Part shown: positions 1 to 8,768 of the stretch, piece after piece
Position numbering within the stretch: the first letter of the stretch is position 1
Layout: every line of letters starts with the position of its first letter
Source of the DNA: DASZUK01 sp963844575
GTDB taxonomy: Bacteria > Actinomycetota > Acidimicrobiia > Acidimicrobiales > RAAP-2
NCBI GenBank assembly: GCA_963844575.1
Contig: CAWJOU010000005.1
Span: 744,001 to 808,000 of the forward strand
Direction: 5' to 3'
Length of the DNA stretch: 64,000 nucleotides
Notes under the pieces: generated by a model
The model's input: the letters and a program-made list of their open reading frames with translations, nothing else
Databases searched by the model: none
What the model was told of the DNA's origin: nothing
Program-made: the position numbers and the translations under genes

Positions 1-169
1 AGATCGCCCCCATGGCGGTGACGAGGAGAACGACACCACCGGCGACGGGGGAGCGTTCGACGGCCAGGGCCACGATCAATCCGACAACGACGAGGATCGG
101 TGCCAGTGCGATCTGCTTCTCGGCGGCGTTGATCTGCGCGAGCAGTTCGCTGGAAGAAGAGGAGGACAT
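1..169 (-). CDS. Small membrane protein, N-terminal part (runs off the left edge)
   Basis: Reading leftward from an ATG at 169, a frame stays open to the window edge for 56 codons and is probably much of a small protein. It begins with a serine run, then a short polar helix containing AQINAAEKQ, followed by two hydrophobic stretches (about residues 21-37 and 43-53) that look like membrane helices. I do not recognise a family. Strong third-position GC supports it being a real gene. The upstream ribosome site is weak. Residues beyond 56 lie outside the window. Confidence 0.6.
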   Translation of the reverse strand, partial: MSSSSSSELLAQINAAEKQIALAPILVVVGLIVALAVERSPVAGGVVLLVTAMGAI

Positions 170-423
170 CTGGTGGGCGGTTGCTCCGGCGACGTCCTCA
201 AGGAGTACCTCGCTCGGGGGTGGGGGGGATGCGTAGCCTGGAGCGACGGCGGGGCTTCGGGAAGCGCGGTGGCGGGTGCCACCAAGGGATGCTCGGTAGT
301 ACACCCCGTGGCGCCCCATATGGACGTAGTTTCCCCTGGGTCCATGACCGACTCGGAGACCGGGAACACCGGCCGAGACGCCGACCCCGGATTTCGACAG
401 GTTGACTCGAAACGGCCCTGCCT
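170..423. other. Intergenic stretch, nothing recognised
   Basis: This stretch lies between the start of the small membrane protein and the stop of the nuclease-like gene. Several short frames overlap here on both strands, but none has a family resemblance, a convincing ribosome site or a clear coding bias. I see no hairpin strong enough to call a terminator. Confidence 0.4.
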
Positions 424-1965
424 TCAGGCTCTTGCGGACGTAGAAGCCCATGTGCGCGGTTCCGTTCGGTTGCCGTGAGACGCTGGAGATGCTCCGTCGT
501 CGACATCTCGAAACCGATCCATCGGCCCCGAGATGGTCAGGACGGGAGGCGACTCGCCAGGCGGTTGGTGCTCCGTCAGCGCGTCGCGATTCGAGTTCAC
601 GATCCTGGTCTCCAGGCTGGTGTCGAGTGGCGTAGAAAGGCCTCCGCCACCCCCCCCTTCCGTGGTCGCAGGTTTCTCGTCAAAATTGGTCGCATGTCCG
701 TTGTGTGGCTTCGGAGCCGGTGCGGACCATTCCCTCAAGTACTGGCCGACGTCAGTGTAGAAGCGATCGACAAGGGCGGTGACGGAGTCGACGAACGAAC
801 CCTTGCCCTGACCCCGTTTCGATCCGGCGGGCTGGCTCAGGGTGAGCTTGAAGGATCGAACGTCGGACTTGGGGTCTTCGAGGAGCTGCTTCGGGTCCTC
901 TCGGAGAGCGGCGAGGGTATGGGTACGCCCAGGGTCCTTCGAGCGGACCGTCACTGCCGAGATGAGCAGGCCGGGTGTGGCGTTCGCCAGTTGGCGCAAA
1001 AGCCACGTCACACGGGCACTGGGACGGACGGTCAAAGGTGCACCGATTGACGACGAGCAGTCGACTCGGTTGGCCCGCAAATCAACGACGATGTCGATGG
1101 GCGCGGCTGCGTGTGGAACGACGAGGGATCCGGCGAGCGACCCAGTCCTGGCCAATAGGGCTGCCTGCGCCTGGATGCGGCCGACGTGGTTGTCGCGCTG
1201 TCGACGGGTCAGGCGCTGCTGCACGTGGGTGTTCAGTCTTCGTGACAGCTTCATGCCGCAGAAGGTCATGAGCTGGTCGAAGCGTGAGACCACGTCGAGG
1301 GTTTCCTCGTCCCCGGCTCGAGTGGTCCCCTGAGCGGCCGAGTTGCGGATACTGACCCAGGACGAGCCCATGTCGTCGAAGTCCAATGCGCCGGCCTTCG
1401 GCTCCTCCAGGTAGCGGATGAACTCCGAGAGAATCCAGGCCTGGTCGCGGTCGGATACCGCCTTCGTGGCTTGCTGGATGAGGGCTTCGGTGTGAATCCG
1501 GCTCCAGGAGATGTGGTGGAGCTTCACCTTCTTCGTCTTGCGTCCGTCCACGACTACCGGGTGGACACCGGGCGTCGGCTCCACCTGATGACTGATGGTG
1601 ATGACGGCGTCGATGCCCTGCTCTCTGGCGACGTCGAGGTAGTTGACGATCTGGTCGGCCTTCAGGTCGACATGTGCGGTCTTCACCTCGACGAGTGCGG
1701 TCCAGATCTTCTTGCCGCGGGTGACCCGTACCAGCCCGTCCGGTTGGAACGCCCTGCCGTCGCCCATGAACCGGACCTCGATGAACGTTTCGAGGGTGCC
1801 GACCGGGGCGCCACATCGTGCGGTGAGCACCCGGCCGAACTCGTTCACCGACTTCATAACGGCGAGCAACGCCGAGGTCGCCCGGCGTTCCTGCTCATCC
1901 GGCCCTCCGATCCCGGTAGTGGGGAACAGCCGAGCCAGCTGCCACTTGTCGCTATCGAGCGCCAT
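424..1965 (-). CDS. Large protein with N-terminal PD-(D/E)XK nuclease-like fold
   Basis: A 513-residue protein. The ATG at 1965 is preferred over a longer in-frame start at 2109 because it follows an AAGAGGGG ribosome site and because the upstream extension overlaps the start of the divergent SHOCT gene. Residues about 57-125 carry the layout of a PD-(D/E)XK nuclease core: PDG with D76, then a strand ending in E93-V-K95, then a helix with Q105. The middle of the protein is hydrophilic with no motif I know. The last ~60 residues are low-complexity and glycine/serine rich. The nuclease fold is inferred from motif spacing only. The substrate is unknown; nucleic-acid cleavage or repair, or a defence role, are possibilities. 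It is transcribed divergently from the SHOCT gene. Confidence 0.7.
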   Translation of the reverse strand: MALDSDKWQLARLFPTTGIGGPDEQERRATSALLAVMKSVNEFGRVLTARCGAPVGTLETFIEVRFMGDGRAFQPDGLVRVTRGKKIWTALVEVKTAHVDLKADQIVNYLDVAREQGIDAVITISHQVEPTPGVHPVVVDGRKTKKVKLHHISWSRIHTEALIQQATKAVSDRDQAWILSEFIRYLEEPKAGALDFDDMGSSWVSIRNSAAQGTTRAGDEETLDVVSRFDQLMTFCGMKLSRRLNTHVQQRLTRRQRDNHVGRIQAQAALLARTGSLAGSLVVPHAAAPIDIVVDLRANRVDCSSSIGAPLTVRPSARVTWLLRQLANATPGLLISAVTVRSKDPGRTHTLAALREDPKQLLEDPKSDVRSFKLTLSQPAGSKRGQGKGSFVDSVTALVDRFYTDVGQYLREWSAPAPKPHNGHATNFDEKPATTEGGGGGGLSTPLDTSLETRIVNSNRDALTEHQPPGESPPVLTISGPMDRFRDVDDGASPASHGNRTEPRTWASTSARA

Positions 1966-2062
1966 TTGAAAACCCCTCTTATATCGACAGAGCTGCAATT
2001 TATGTCGAGGCACCGACGGGCGCCACCTACTGCGTGAATCTTCGATTGCTAGGCTTGGCCCC

Positions 2063-2629
2063 ATGACTTCGAGTCTCGGACCTGCACTCTTTCGTGATTG
2101 CACCGTCATCGACGGGATCGGCTGGGCACCTGATTACGAATCCGAGGTGGCTCTGGAACTGACTGACGAATGCGCCATTGGACCTGAGCCGTGGCATGGC
2201 GCCACGATTATCGTGAGTCCCGAGGTTGTGACCGATCTTTCCATCCGCGGGAAGAGCGAGACCTCTAGAACCCGGCTCTGGGGTGGCGGCTTTGGGATCA
2301 TCGGCGCTGCGACCGGTATTGCGGCAGCATCGCTCATCAACTCGCTTACCCAACGAACCGTTGAGTGGACGCTTGTTGATTTGGCTACGTGCGACGGATC
2401 TGTGACCATCTGGATCGATCAACCTGTCGACCGAGTTCGCCAAGGTCTCCGCCGGTTCCGAGACGCGATCGTGGCGGCTCAAGGTTGCGGGACCCCAAGG
2501 CCGGCCGCCGAGACATTGACCGCGTACCTGGAACGCCTGGCGTCCCTGCGGAATGACGGGATGCTCGACGAGGCGGAGTTTCGTGCGGCCAAGGCGCGCA
2601 TCCTCGGGACGTCAGCGCTGACCGATTGA
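2063..2629 (+). CDS. SHOCT-domain protein with a glycine-rich hydrophobic segment
   Basis: A 188-residue protein. Its C-terminus (about residues 158-184, LERLASLRNDGMLDEAEF and following) matches the short SHOCT domain, a helical hairpin found at the ends of many actinobacterial proteins and thought to mediate oligomerisation. A glycine- and alanine-rich hydrophobic stretch near residues 74-92 could dip into a membrane. The N-terminal ~70 residues are beta-rich with no known match. SHOCT proteins are often tied to phage or membrane-stress loci, but nothing here fixes a role. It is divergent from the nuclease-like gene, with about 100 bp between their starts. Confidence 0.75.
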   Translation: MTSSLGPALFRDCTVIDGIGWAPDYESEVALELTDECAIGPEPWHGATIIVSPEVVTDLSIRGKSETSRTRLWGGGFGIIGAATGIAAASLINSLTQRTVEWTLVDLATCDGSVTIWIDQPVDRVRQGLRRFRDAIVAAQGCGTPRPAAETLTAYLERLASLRNDGMLDEAEFRAAKARILGTSALTD

Positions 2630-2760
2630 GGCCCTCGGTCGAAGGACGAGATCGAGCTTCGGGTCGCGGACCCGTCTTCGCTGCCGGCGGCCACAGGCCC
2701 ATAGACGATTCGTTATAGGCTGGTAGGTGATGGTCGAGCCTGGGCGTTCCTCGATCGGCG

Positions 2761-3426
2761 GTGCTGTCCTGCGGGACGCGGTGGAAGCGGGCGCGCCTGT
2801 CGCAGACCGACGTGGCACGACGCGCCGGCGTCGCCCAGAGCGTGGTGAGCGTCTACGAGTCCGGACGGCGGGAACCTTCGATCCGGACGTTGGAGCGTCT
2901 GGTCGCCGCGACGGGGCACCGGATGGTGATCCAGCTCGAACGCGACTCCGAAGCCCGTCCGGGTCTCCCTGACTCCCCGCTCGGTCGCCGTCTCCGACAA
3001 CGGAGGAAGGCCGTGCTGGCCTGCGCCGCTCGATATGGAGCGACGAACGTCCGAGTGTTCGGGAGCGTCGCCCGGGGGGAGGACCGGGCGGGCAGCGACG
3101 TCGACCCGCGCGGTGAACTGGCGGACCGGATGCGGCAGATGGAACAGACGCTGGCGGGGATGGGCAAGGAGGTGCGGACGTGCCGGCTGGTAGTGATCGA
3201 CCGTCAGGACGAGCGGATCGGGGGGGAGGTGGAACCGGACGGCACGGCTGAGCTCCGGCTGGATCTCCCGGGACGGCCCCGAGGCAACCGCACGTCGGTC
3301 AGGCTGTTCAGCAACCCGGGCACCGAGTTCTTCGACCTCCCGCCGGGCGTGGGTATCCACCTCTGGCTGGACGGTGACCCGGTCGAGGAGTTCGACGTCT
3401 GGTTGGACGACGTCGTCGGGGAGTGA
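2761..3426 (+). pseudogene. XRE regulator / MNT nucleotidyltransferase, probably frameshifted and fused
   Basis: Residues 12-58 of the 221-residue frame form an XRE-type helix-turn-helix (SQTDVARRAG, SVVSVYESGRREPS). Residues 96-115 carry the minimal nucleotidyltransferase signature GSVARG...SDVD, as in MNT antitoxins. Two things suggest damage. The expected start of the helix-turn-helix is read in another frame, from an ATG at 2727 (IGGAVLRDAVEAG), so a frameshift near 2785-2790 is likely. After SDVD the usual nucleotidyltransferase core is missing, and an unrelated acidic ~105-residue segment (from about residue 118) follows in frame. This looks like a deletion joining an XRE-MNT antitoxin to a second small gene. 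A functional fusion started from GTG 2761 cannot be excluded. Confidence 0.5.
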
Positions 3427-3563
3427 GTCCGGGCGGGCCGGCGCCGGGGCACTCGACTGTCCTGGCGACGGCCCGCCGCCTCGAAGTGGCACGTGCGTGG
3501 TACGGCCAAAGGCGCAACAGATCGCTGGAAGCCTCGAGGCGGCCCTGAACTGGAATTTCTCGG

Positions 3564-3636
3564 TGGTCGGGACCGGCGTCGATCCGGTGACCTCGCGCTT
3601 TTCAGGCGCGCGCTCTGCCAACTGAGCTACCCGACC
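3564..3636 (-). tRNA. tRNA-Phe (GAA)
   Basis: The reverse complement folds into a complete cloverleaf of 73 nt: acceptor GGTCGGG/CCCGACC, D arm GCTC/GAGC, anticodon stem CGCGC/GCGCG with loop CTGAAAA (anticodon GAA) and T arm ACCGG/CCGGT. CCA is not encoded. It lies 45 bp downstream of tRNA-Asp on the same strand, so both may share a transcript. Confidence 0.95.
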
Positions 3637-3681
3637 GCGATGTGCGGTGCCAGATTTGCCGGCGGTGACCGGGTTACCTGG

Positions 3682-3759
3682 TGGCGGACCTGACGGGATT
3701 TGAACCCGCGACCTCCGGCTTGACAGGCCGGCGTGCACTCCTAGCTGCACCACAGGTCC
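3682..3759 (-). tRNA. tRNA-Asp (GTC), CCA encoded
   Basis: The reverse complement gives acceptor GGACCTG/CAGGTCC, anticodon stem CCGGC/GCCGG with loop CTGTCAA (anticodon GTC), T arm GCGGG/CCCGT (with one G-T pair) and an encoded CCA at 3682-3684. It is 78 nt with CCA. It sits between tRNA-Glu and tRNA-Phe in a three-gene tRNA group. Confidence 0.95.
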
Positions 3760-3833
3760 TCGACGTGACTACGTTCGTTCCTCCGATCCCGGCTGGCCGT
3801 GGATCGACCGATCGGCTCGGAAGGCGAAGAGCC

Positions 3834-3864
3834 ACTATACGCCAAGGTTATCGATGGCCCCAAA
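3834..3864 (-). promoter_or_regulatory. Possible promoter for tRNA-Asp/tRNA-Phe
   Basis: On the minus strand, TATAGT at 3839-3834 is a good -10 hexamer about 75 bp before tRNA-Asp. A poor -35 (TTGGGG, 3864-3859) lies 19 bp further upstream, which is longer than ideal. The call rests on the -10 only. Confidence 0.35.
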
Positions 3865-3941
3865 GGTGATCGTTCGGCGCTGACGCCGGAGGTAGCTCCC
3901 CACCGGTGCACCGAACGGCCTGAAGAGCTCCGGCCGAAAAG

Positions 3942-4014
3942 TGCCCCCAACGGGATTCGAACCCGTGTTACCGCCTTGAAAGGGCAGCGTCCTAGGCCGC
4001 TAGACGATGGGGGC
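3942..4014 (-). tRNA. tRNA-Glu (TTC)
   Basis: The reverse complement forms a 73-nt cloverleaf: acceptor GCCCCCA/TGGGGGC, anticodon stem CTGCC/GGCGG with loop CTTTCAA (anticodon TTC), T arm ACGGG/CCCGT with loop TTCGAAT. It lies about 180 bp upstream of tRNA-Asp, likely as a separate transcript. Confidence 0.95.
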
Positions 4015-4103
4015 CGGGGCAACCGAGGAGCGTCCGGACCGGCGTCTGTCGTAGGTCATCGGGCTTCTCGGGGACGACTCACGCTAGCAGTCGCCGTCTG
4101 TCG

Positions 4104-5216
4104 TCATCCTGGCCCAGGGGCTGGCACCACGATTGCCTCCGCCATCGCTGCGCTGTGTGCTCCCGCGGCCGCTCGGCCCGTTTCCGCATCGGTCGATGCG
4201 GCGGCACCCGTCGCACCGGTTGCCCTGTGGGCCGCCGTACCGGCCGGCGCGGGGACGACCTCGGGCGGGTGGTGGGTGAGGGCGAGGAGGAACTGGACGA
4301 CGCCGACGACGAGGACGGTGGCCCCGATGACGTGGATCTCGACGAGGCCGGCGGGAAGGTGGGTGAAGTACTGGGTGTAGCCGACCGCGGCCTGGGCGAC
4401 GAGCGTCACGACGAGGATCCGGGCGGCGCGGCGGACGCGCTCGGGAACGTCGATCGCATGGAGGGCGACGGCGAGCGAGAGGGCGACGCCGACGAGGAGG
4501 AGGGCGAGGCTCGAGTGGAGCTCGGCCATGTCGCGCAGCGGAACGGGGATCCGCTTGGCGACGAGCTGGCCTTGGGCCGACCCGGCGTGCGGTCCGGCTC
4601 CGGTCGTCGCCGCGCCGGCGGCGAGGACGAGGGTCAGCAGGACGACGAGACCGCGGCCGAGCAGGACGATCGGTCGGGCGACGAGCCGGCGGCCGGCGCC
4701 GGCGGCGTAGTCCCGACTGCAGCGGTGGAGGAGGACGACCGCGTCGACGACCAGCGGCAGCGCGGCGAGGAAGTGGACCATGACGAGGTACGGATTGAGC
4801 TTCGTGTAGACGACGATGCCGCCCATGACGGCCTCGAGCAGGACGCCACCGATCAGCCCGGCGGAGAGCCACGCGAGGTCACGCCGGAACGGCCGGCGGC
4901 GGAGCGACGCGACGAAGGTGACCGCGACGACGATCGTCAGCAGGACGGTGACCATCCGGTTCCCGAACTCGACGAGCGAATGGAACTGCAGCGGCGGCGT
5001 CAGGTGGCCGGTCGAACAGTCCGGCCAGTCCGCACAGCCGAGGCCGGACCCGGTCAGCCGGACGGCCGCGCCGGTGACGACGATGAGGACGACCATGACG
5101 AGGGAGACGACCGCGAGGCGCCGGAAGGCGGTCGGGCCGGCGGTCGGCAGCCGGCGGGCCCAGCCGCGGCGGGCGGCGGCGGCGGGCGGCGGCGTGGTGG
5201 GCCGGGGGGGCGACAC
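4104..5216 (-). CDS. ctaA: Heme A synthase (COX15/CtaA family)
   Basis: A 370-residue membrane protein with about eight helices that oxidises the C8 methyl of heme O to the formyl of heme A for aa3-type cytochrome oxidase. Diagnostic features are the cysteine pair C61/C67 in GLGCADWPDC, a loop disulfide typical of Gram-positive CtaA, and heme-ligand histidines in four helices (QFHSLVEFGNR, MVHF, ELHSSL, EIHV). The C-terminal ~50 residues after the last helix are alanine-rich and disordered. It is divergent from ctaB across about 95 bp, the common actinobacterial arrangement. Confidence 0.95.
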   Translation of the reverse strand: MSPPRPTTPPPAAAARRGWARRLPTAGPTAFRRLAVVSLVMVVLIVVTGAAVRLTGSGLGCADWPDCSTGHLTPPLQFHSLVEFGNRMVTVLLTIVVAVTFVASLRRRPFRRDLAWLSAGLIGGVLLEAVMGGIVVYTKLNPYLVMVHFLAALPLVVDAVVLLHRCSRDYAAGAGRRLVARPIVLLGRGLVVLLTLVLAAGAATTGAGPHAGSAQGQLVAKRIPVPLRDMAELHSSLALLLVGVALSLAVALHAIDVPERVRRAARILVVTLVAQAAVGYTQYFTHLPAGLVEIHVIGATVLVVGVVQFLLALTHHPPEVVPAPAGTAAHRATGATGAAASTDAETGRAAAGAHSAAMAEAIVVPAPGPG

Positions 5217-5311
5217 TTCGGGCCATCGTACCGGTCACCCGGCGGTGGTCCTTTTCGCTGGTGGGGCGCGGTCTGGTACCGGGAGGGGTGGGGGCCGTAG
5301 GCTCACGGGCG

Positions 5312-6235
5312 ATGGCTTCCCAAGCGCCGGCCCTCCAGGGCGTTCGAGCGGGTGGGGCGCGGCTCGGGGCGTACGTGGCGCTGACGAAGCCGCGGATCAT
5401 CGAGCTGCTGCTCGTGACGACCCTGCCGACGATGATCGTGGCGAAGCGCGGCCTGCCGTCGGTCGGGCTGATGGTGGCGACGCTGGTCGGCGGGGCGCTG
5501 GCGGCGGGCGGGGCGAACGCGATCAACATGTTCGTCGACCGCGACATCGACCAGGTGATGCACCGGACGCGGAACCGGCCGCTCGTCACCGGCGCGGTCA
5601 CCCCGCAGGCGGCGCTGATCTTCGCGATCAGTCTCGAAGTGGTGGCGTTCGTCGAGCTGTGGCTGGCCGTCAACCTGCTGTCAGCGGTTCTCGCGGTCTC
5701 GGCGACCGCGTTCTACGTCTTCGTCTACACGCTCTGGCTGAAGCGGCGGTCGAGCCAGAACATCGTCATCGGCGGCGCGGCCGGCGCGGTGCCGGTGCTC
5801 GTCGGCTGGTCGGCGGTGACCGGCTCGCTGAGCTGGACCCCGGTCGTCCTGTTCGCCATCATCTTCATCTGGACGCCGCCGCACTTCTGGGCGTTGGCCG
5901 TCAAGTACCGGGACGACTACGACGCCGCGCACGTGCCGATGCTGCCGGCGGTGGCGACGCTGCGTCGGACGGCCCGCGAGATCCTGCTCTACACGGTCCT
6001 GCTCGTCGCCGTCTCGCTCTTCTTCGCCAGCGTCGCGGACATGGGCGCGCTCTACGTCGTCGTCGCCGCGGTCCTCGGCGCCGGTTTCCTGTTGATGGCC
6101 GGCCGGCTGTGGCAGCTGGCGAGGCACGACCGGGCGACCGGCCGCGACGCGATGCGGCTGTTCAGCTACTCGATCACGTACCTGACCGTCCTGTTCGTGG
6201 CCATGGCCGTGGACGTGCTGATCCGCCACCCGTGA
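5312..6235 (+). CDS. ctaB: Protoheme IX farnesyltransferase (heme O synthase)
   Basis: A 307-residue UbiA-type prenyltransferase that adds a hydroxyethylfarnesyl tail to protoheme, making heme O. The first aspartate-rich motif is N72-x3-D76-x3-D80 (NMFVDRDID), and the second polar loop carries YRDDYDAAHVPML. Nine hydrophobic helices are visible. The ATG at 5312 (MASQAP) is chosen over an upstream GTG/ATG extension without a ribosome site. Its TGA overlaps the GTG of the thioredoxin-like gene, so the two are translationally coupled. Confidence 0.95.
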   Translation: MASQAPALQGVRAGGARLGAYVALTKPRIIELLLVTTLPTMIVAKRGLPSVGLMVATLVGGALAAGGANAINMFVDRDIDQVMHRTRNRPLVTGAVTPQAALIFAISLEVVAFVELWLAVNLLSAVLAVSATAFYVFVYTLWLKRRSSQNIVIGGAAGAVPVLVGWSAVTGSLSWTPVVLFAIIFIWTPPHFWALAVKYRDDYDAAHVPMLPAVATLRRTAREILLYTVLLVAVSLFFASVADMGALYVVVAAVLGAGFLLMAGRLWQLARHDRATGRDAMRLFSYSITYLTVLFVAMAVDVLIRHP

Positions 6236-6918
6236 GCACTGTTCAGTCGACCGAGGGCCAGTCGACCGAGGGCCAGTCGACCGAGGGGGGCGAGACGACC
6301 GCCGCGGCACCGCCCGGCGCCCCGCCGCCGGAGGCTCCCCCGACCGGTCGCCGCGCCGGCCGGCCGCGCCCGGTGTTCCTGGTGATCGGCGTCGTCCTGG
6401 CCGTCGGTCTGGCGATCGGCCTGTTCACCGGCATCGGCACGGGCTCGAAAGGCGGGACGCCTCGAGCCGGCGACCAGGTGCCGTCGTTCTCGCTGCCCCG
6501 GCTCGGCGGCGGGTCCGACGTCAGTGTCCCGACCGACGGCGGCGGCAACGGCCACCCGGCGATCCTGCTGTTCTTCGCCAGCTGGTGCGGGCCGTGCCAG
6601 GCCGAGGTCCCGATGGTCGCCAAGACGTACCGCCACGAGCAGGCCACCCACAGTCGGCTGGCCGGCGTCGCGCTGGTCGGCGTGGCCGCCAGCGATCCGA
6701 CCGCGACAGCCCTGGCGTTCGTCCACCAGAGCGGCGTCACGTTCCCGGTGGGCGCCGACCGGAACTACACAGTGACGGAGGGGAAGTTCGTGTTCACCGG
6801 CCTGCCGGAGGTGGTCTACGTCAACGGCAACGGCACGATCGCGGCCATCCACTTGGGGCCGATCACGAGCGCGGCCGAGCTCCAGGCCTGGCAGCGCCGG
6901 CTGCTGACCGGCGGCTGA
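6232..6918 (+). CDS. Membrane-anchored TlpA-like thioredoxin
   Basis: A 228-residue protein starting at a GTG that overlaps the ctaB stop (GTGA). A proline-rich cytoplasmic tail is followed by one membrane helix (about residues 46-66) and an extracytoplasmic TlpA/ResA-like domain with the active site W-C119-G-P-C122. Such proteins reduce disulfides in cytochrome c or the copper centre of cytochrome oxidase, which fits the coupling to ctaB. The N-terminus holds three exact QSTEG repeats encoded by a 15-bp tandem array. The cis-proline is in GLPEVVY. Confidence 0.9.
   Translation: MSTVQSTEGQSTEGQSTEGGETTAAAPPGAPPPEAPPTGRRAGRPRPVFLVIGVVLAVGLAIGLFTGIGTGSKGGTPRAGDQVPSFSLPRLGGGSDVSVPTDGGGNGHPAILLFFASWCGPCQAEVPMVAKTYRHEQATHSRLAGVALVGVAASDPTATALAFVHQSGVTFPVGADRNYTVTEGKFVFTGLPEVVYVNGNGTIAAIHLGPITSAAELQAWQRRLLTGG
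6244..6288 (+). repeat. 15-bp tandem repeat, 3 copies, at the start of the tlpA-like gene
   Basis: CAGTCGACCGAGGGC is repeated three times in frame (6244-6258, 6259-6273, 6274-6288, the last ending in G). It encodes QSTEG three times in the cytoplasmic tail, four codons after the start. Confidence 0.9.
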
Positions 6919-6973
6919 GCGACCGCAGCTCGGGAGGGCTGGGCCGGCGGGCGCCAGGTCGGTGCGGCACGGG

Positions 6974-7714
6974 TCACTCCCAGCGGAACGTGAGCGCGGC
7001 CGCGGCCGGCGCCGCGACGGCCCAGACGGCGAGGACGATCCATGCCTCGACCGGCACCGCGGACCCGGTGCCGAGCGCAGCGTGCAGGCCGTCGGAGAGG
7101 GCGGCGGCCGGCAGGAGCTTGGCCACGTCGGCCAGCCCGGCCGGCAGCTTGGCCAGCGGGACGACCATGCCGCCGAGCAGCAGCAGGACGAGGTAGAGGC
7201 CGTTGGCCGCGGCCAGGTTGACCTCGGCTCGCAGCGTGCCGGCCAGCAGCAGTCCGATGCCGCCGAACGCGACGGTCGCCAGCAGGGCCACCGCGATCGC
7301 CTCGCCGACCGCCGCGCTGGCATCTCCCGGGCCACCGGGGTTCCAGCCGAGCCCCAAGCCGACCGGCACCAGGACGGCGGCCTGGACGACCTCGACGAGG
7401 ACGACCGTGGCGATCTTGGCGCCGAGCAGCCGCGGCCGGCCGAGCGGCGTCGTGCCGAGCCGCTTGAGGACGCCGTAGCCGCGCTCGAACCCGGTGGCGA
7501 TGCCGAGCGAGACCATCGCGGTCGACATGACCGCCAGCGCGAGGACGCCGGGGACGAAGAACGCCACCGCGGCGGTGCCGCCGGTCGGGACGACGTGGAC
7601 GGTCGAGAAGAAGACGAGGAAGACGACCGGGATCCCGACCGTCAACAGCAGCGTCTCGCCGCGTCGGAGCGTCATGAACGTCTCGGCCCGGACCTGGGCG
7701 ACGAGGGGCGTCAC
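6974..7714 (-). CDS. ABC-2 type transporter permease
   Basis: A 246-residue integral membrane protein with six hydrophobic segments in the ABC-2 layout: a cytoplasmic start, a helix at about 22-40, a conserved cytoplasmic loop (GVLKRLGTTPLGR) and four later helices. It is the membrane half of an exporter. Its GTG overlaps the TGA of the upstream ATPase by 4 nt. In mycobacteria a comparable exporter also lies near the heme O/A genes, so the neighbourhood may be conserved. The substrate is unknown. Confidence 0.85.
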   Translation of the reverse strand: MTPLVAQVRAETFMTLRRGETLLLTVGIPVVFLVFFSTVHVVPTGGTAAVAFFVPGVLALAVMSTAMVSLGIATGFERGYGVLKRLGTTPLGRPRLLGAKIATVVLVEVVQAAVLVPVGLGLGWNPGGPGDASAAVGEAIAVALLATVAFGGIGLLLAGTLRAEVNLAAANGLYLVLLLLGGMVVPLAKLPAGLADVAKLLPAAALSDGLHAALGTGSAVPVEAWIVLAVWAVAAPAAAALTFRWE

Positions 7715-8739
7715 CGCCGGCCGCCGCCCGGGCGGGCCGCCGAGCGCGCCCGTCTCCGCTCGCTCCTCCGCCCTCCCCGCTGCGCAGTCGCCGGCGCGGG
7801 CACGTCGCCGCTCGCGTCGTCGCCGACGATCGCCAGGTACGCCTCCTCGAGCGTCCGGCCGGTACGCAGGTCCGTGAGCGTCGCGTCGTGCTCGGCCAGC
7901 CAGCCGGCCAACGCCGCGGTGAGCGTTGGCGACGCGGCCGCCGCCACCCGGTACCGGCCGGCGGATGCCTCGACGACCGTCGCGCCGATCGCCGTCCCGA
8001 GCGCGCCGGTGTCGAGCCCGGCCGGTCCGGCGAACGTCAGCTCCGGGCGCCCGCCCGCCGTACCGGCCGCCAGCGACGCCGGCGTACCTTCGGCGACGAC
8101 GCGGCCGCGGCGGACGATGACGACCCGGTCGGCCAGCTGTTCGGCTTCGGCCAGCTCGTGCGTCGTCAGGACGACGCCGACGCCGTCGTCGCGCAGGCCG
8201 GTGACGACGCGGCGGATGGCCAGCCGGCCTTCCGGGTCGACGCCCGCGGTCGGCTCGTCGAGGAACGCGACCGCCGGCCGGCCGACGAGGGCGAGGGCCA
8301 GCGACAGCCGCTGCTGCTCACCGCCCGACAGGTGCCGCCACGGCGTCCCGGCCACGCCGGCCAGGCCGACGAGGTCGAGCAGCCGGTCCGGGTCGTCCGG
8401 CCGGTCGTAGTAGGCCGCGAACAGCCGCAGGACGCGGCGCGGGTCGAGCATCGGGTAGACGCCACCCCGCTGGAGCATGACGCCGACCCTCGGCACGAGC
8501 GTCCGGTGGTCGGCGACCGGGTCGAGGCCGAGCACGCGGACCGCGCCGTCGGCCGGCCGGCGGTAGCCCTCGAGGCACTCGATCGTCGTCGTCTTGCCCG
8601 CGCCGTTCGGCCCGAGCACCGCCACGATCTCGCCGCGGCCGGCCGTCAGCGACAGCCCGTCGACCGCCGTGCGGGTGCCGTAGCGGACGACGAGGTCGCG
8701 GCACTCGACGACCGGATCGGACAGCGCAGGCTGGGCCAT
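7711..8739 (-). CDS. ABC transporter ATP-binding protein (drug/export type)
   Basis: A 342-residue ATPase. It has Walker A GPNGAGKTT, signature LSGGEQQRLSLALAL, Walker B AFLDEPT and H-loop TTHE. The C-terminal ~100 residues form the extension seen in DrrA/CcmA-type exporters, followed by an arginine-rich tail. It is divergent from serS and overlaps the permease gene, so the two form one unit. Confidence 0.92.
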   Translation of the reverse strand: MAQPALSDPVVECRDLVVRYGTRTAVDGLSLTAGRGEIVAVLGPNGAGKTTTIECLEGYRRPADGAVRVLGLDPVADHRTLVPRVGVMLQRGGVYPMLDPRRVLRLFAAYYDRPDDPDRLLDLVGLAGVAGTPWRHLSGGEQQRLSLALALVGRPAVAFLDEPTAGVDPEGRLAIRRVVTGLRDDGVGVVLTTHELAEAEQLADRVVIVRRGRVVAEGTPASLAAGTAGGRPELTFAGPAGLDTGALGTAIGATVVEASAGRYRVAAAASPTLTAALAGWLAEHDATLTDLRTGRTLEEAYLAIVGDDASGDVPAPATAQRGGRRSERRRARSAARPGGGRR

Positions 8740-8768
8740 ACGGCGTGCACGCTACCGTTGGCGCCGAA

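Noticed and set aside
1966..2109. Longer N-terminus for the nuclease-like protein
   Set aside because: It overlaps the start of the divergent SHOCT gene, has no ribosome site, and the ATG at 1965 has a good one.
4816..6231. Long open frame on the plus strand ahead of the tlpA-like gene
   Set aside because: It is antisense to ctaA and out of frame with ctaB, both unmistakable. High GC leaves many long frames open. Only the part from GTG 6232 matches a protein family.
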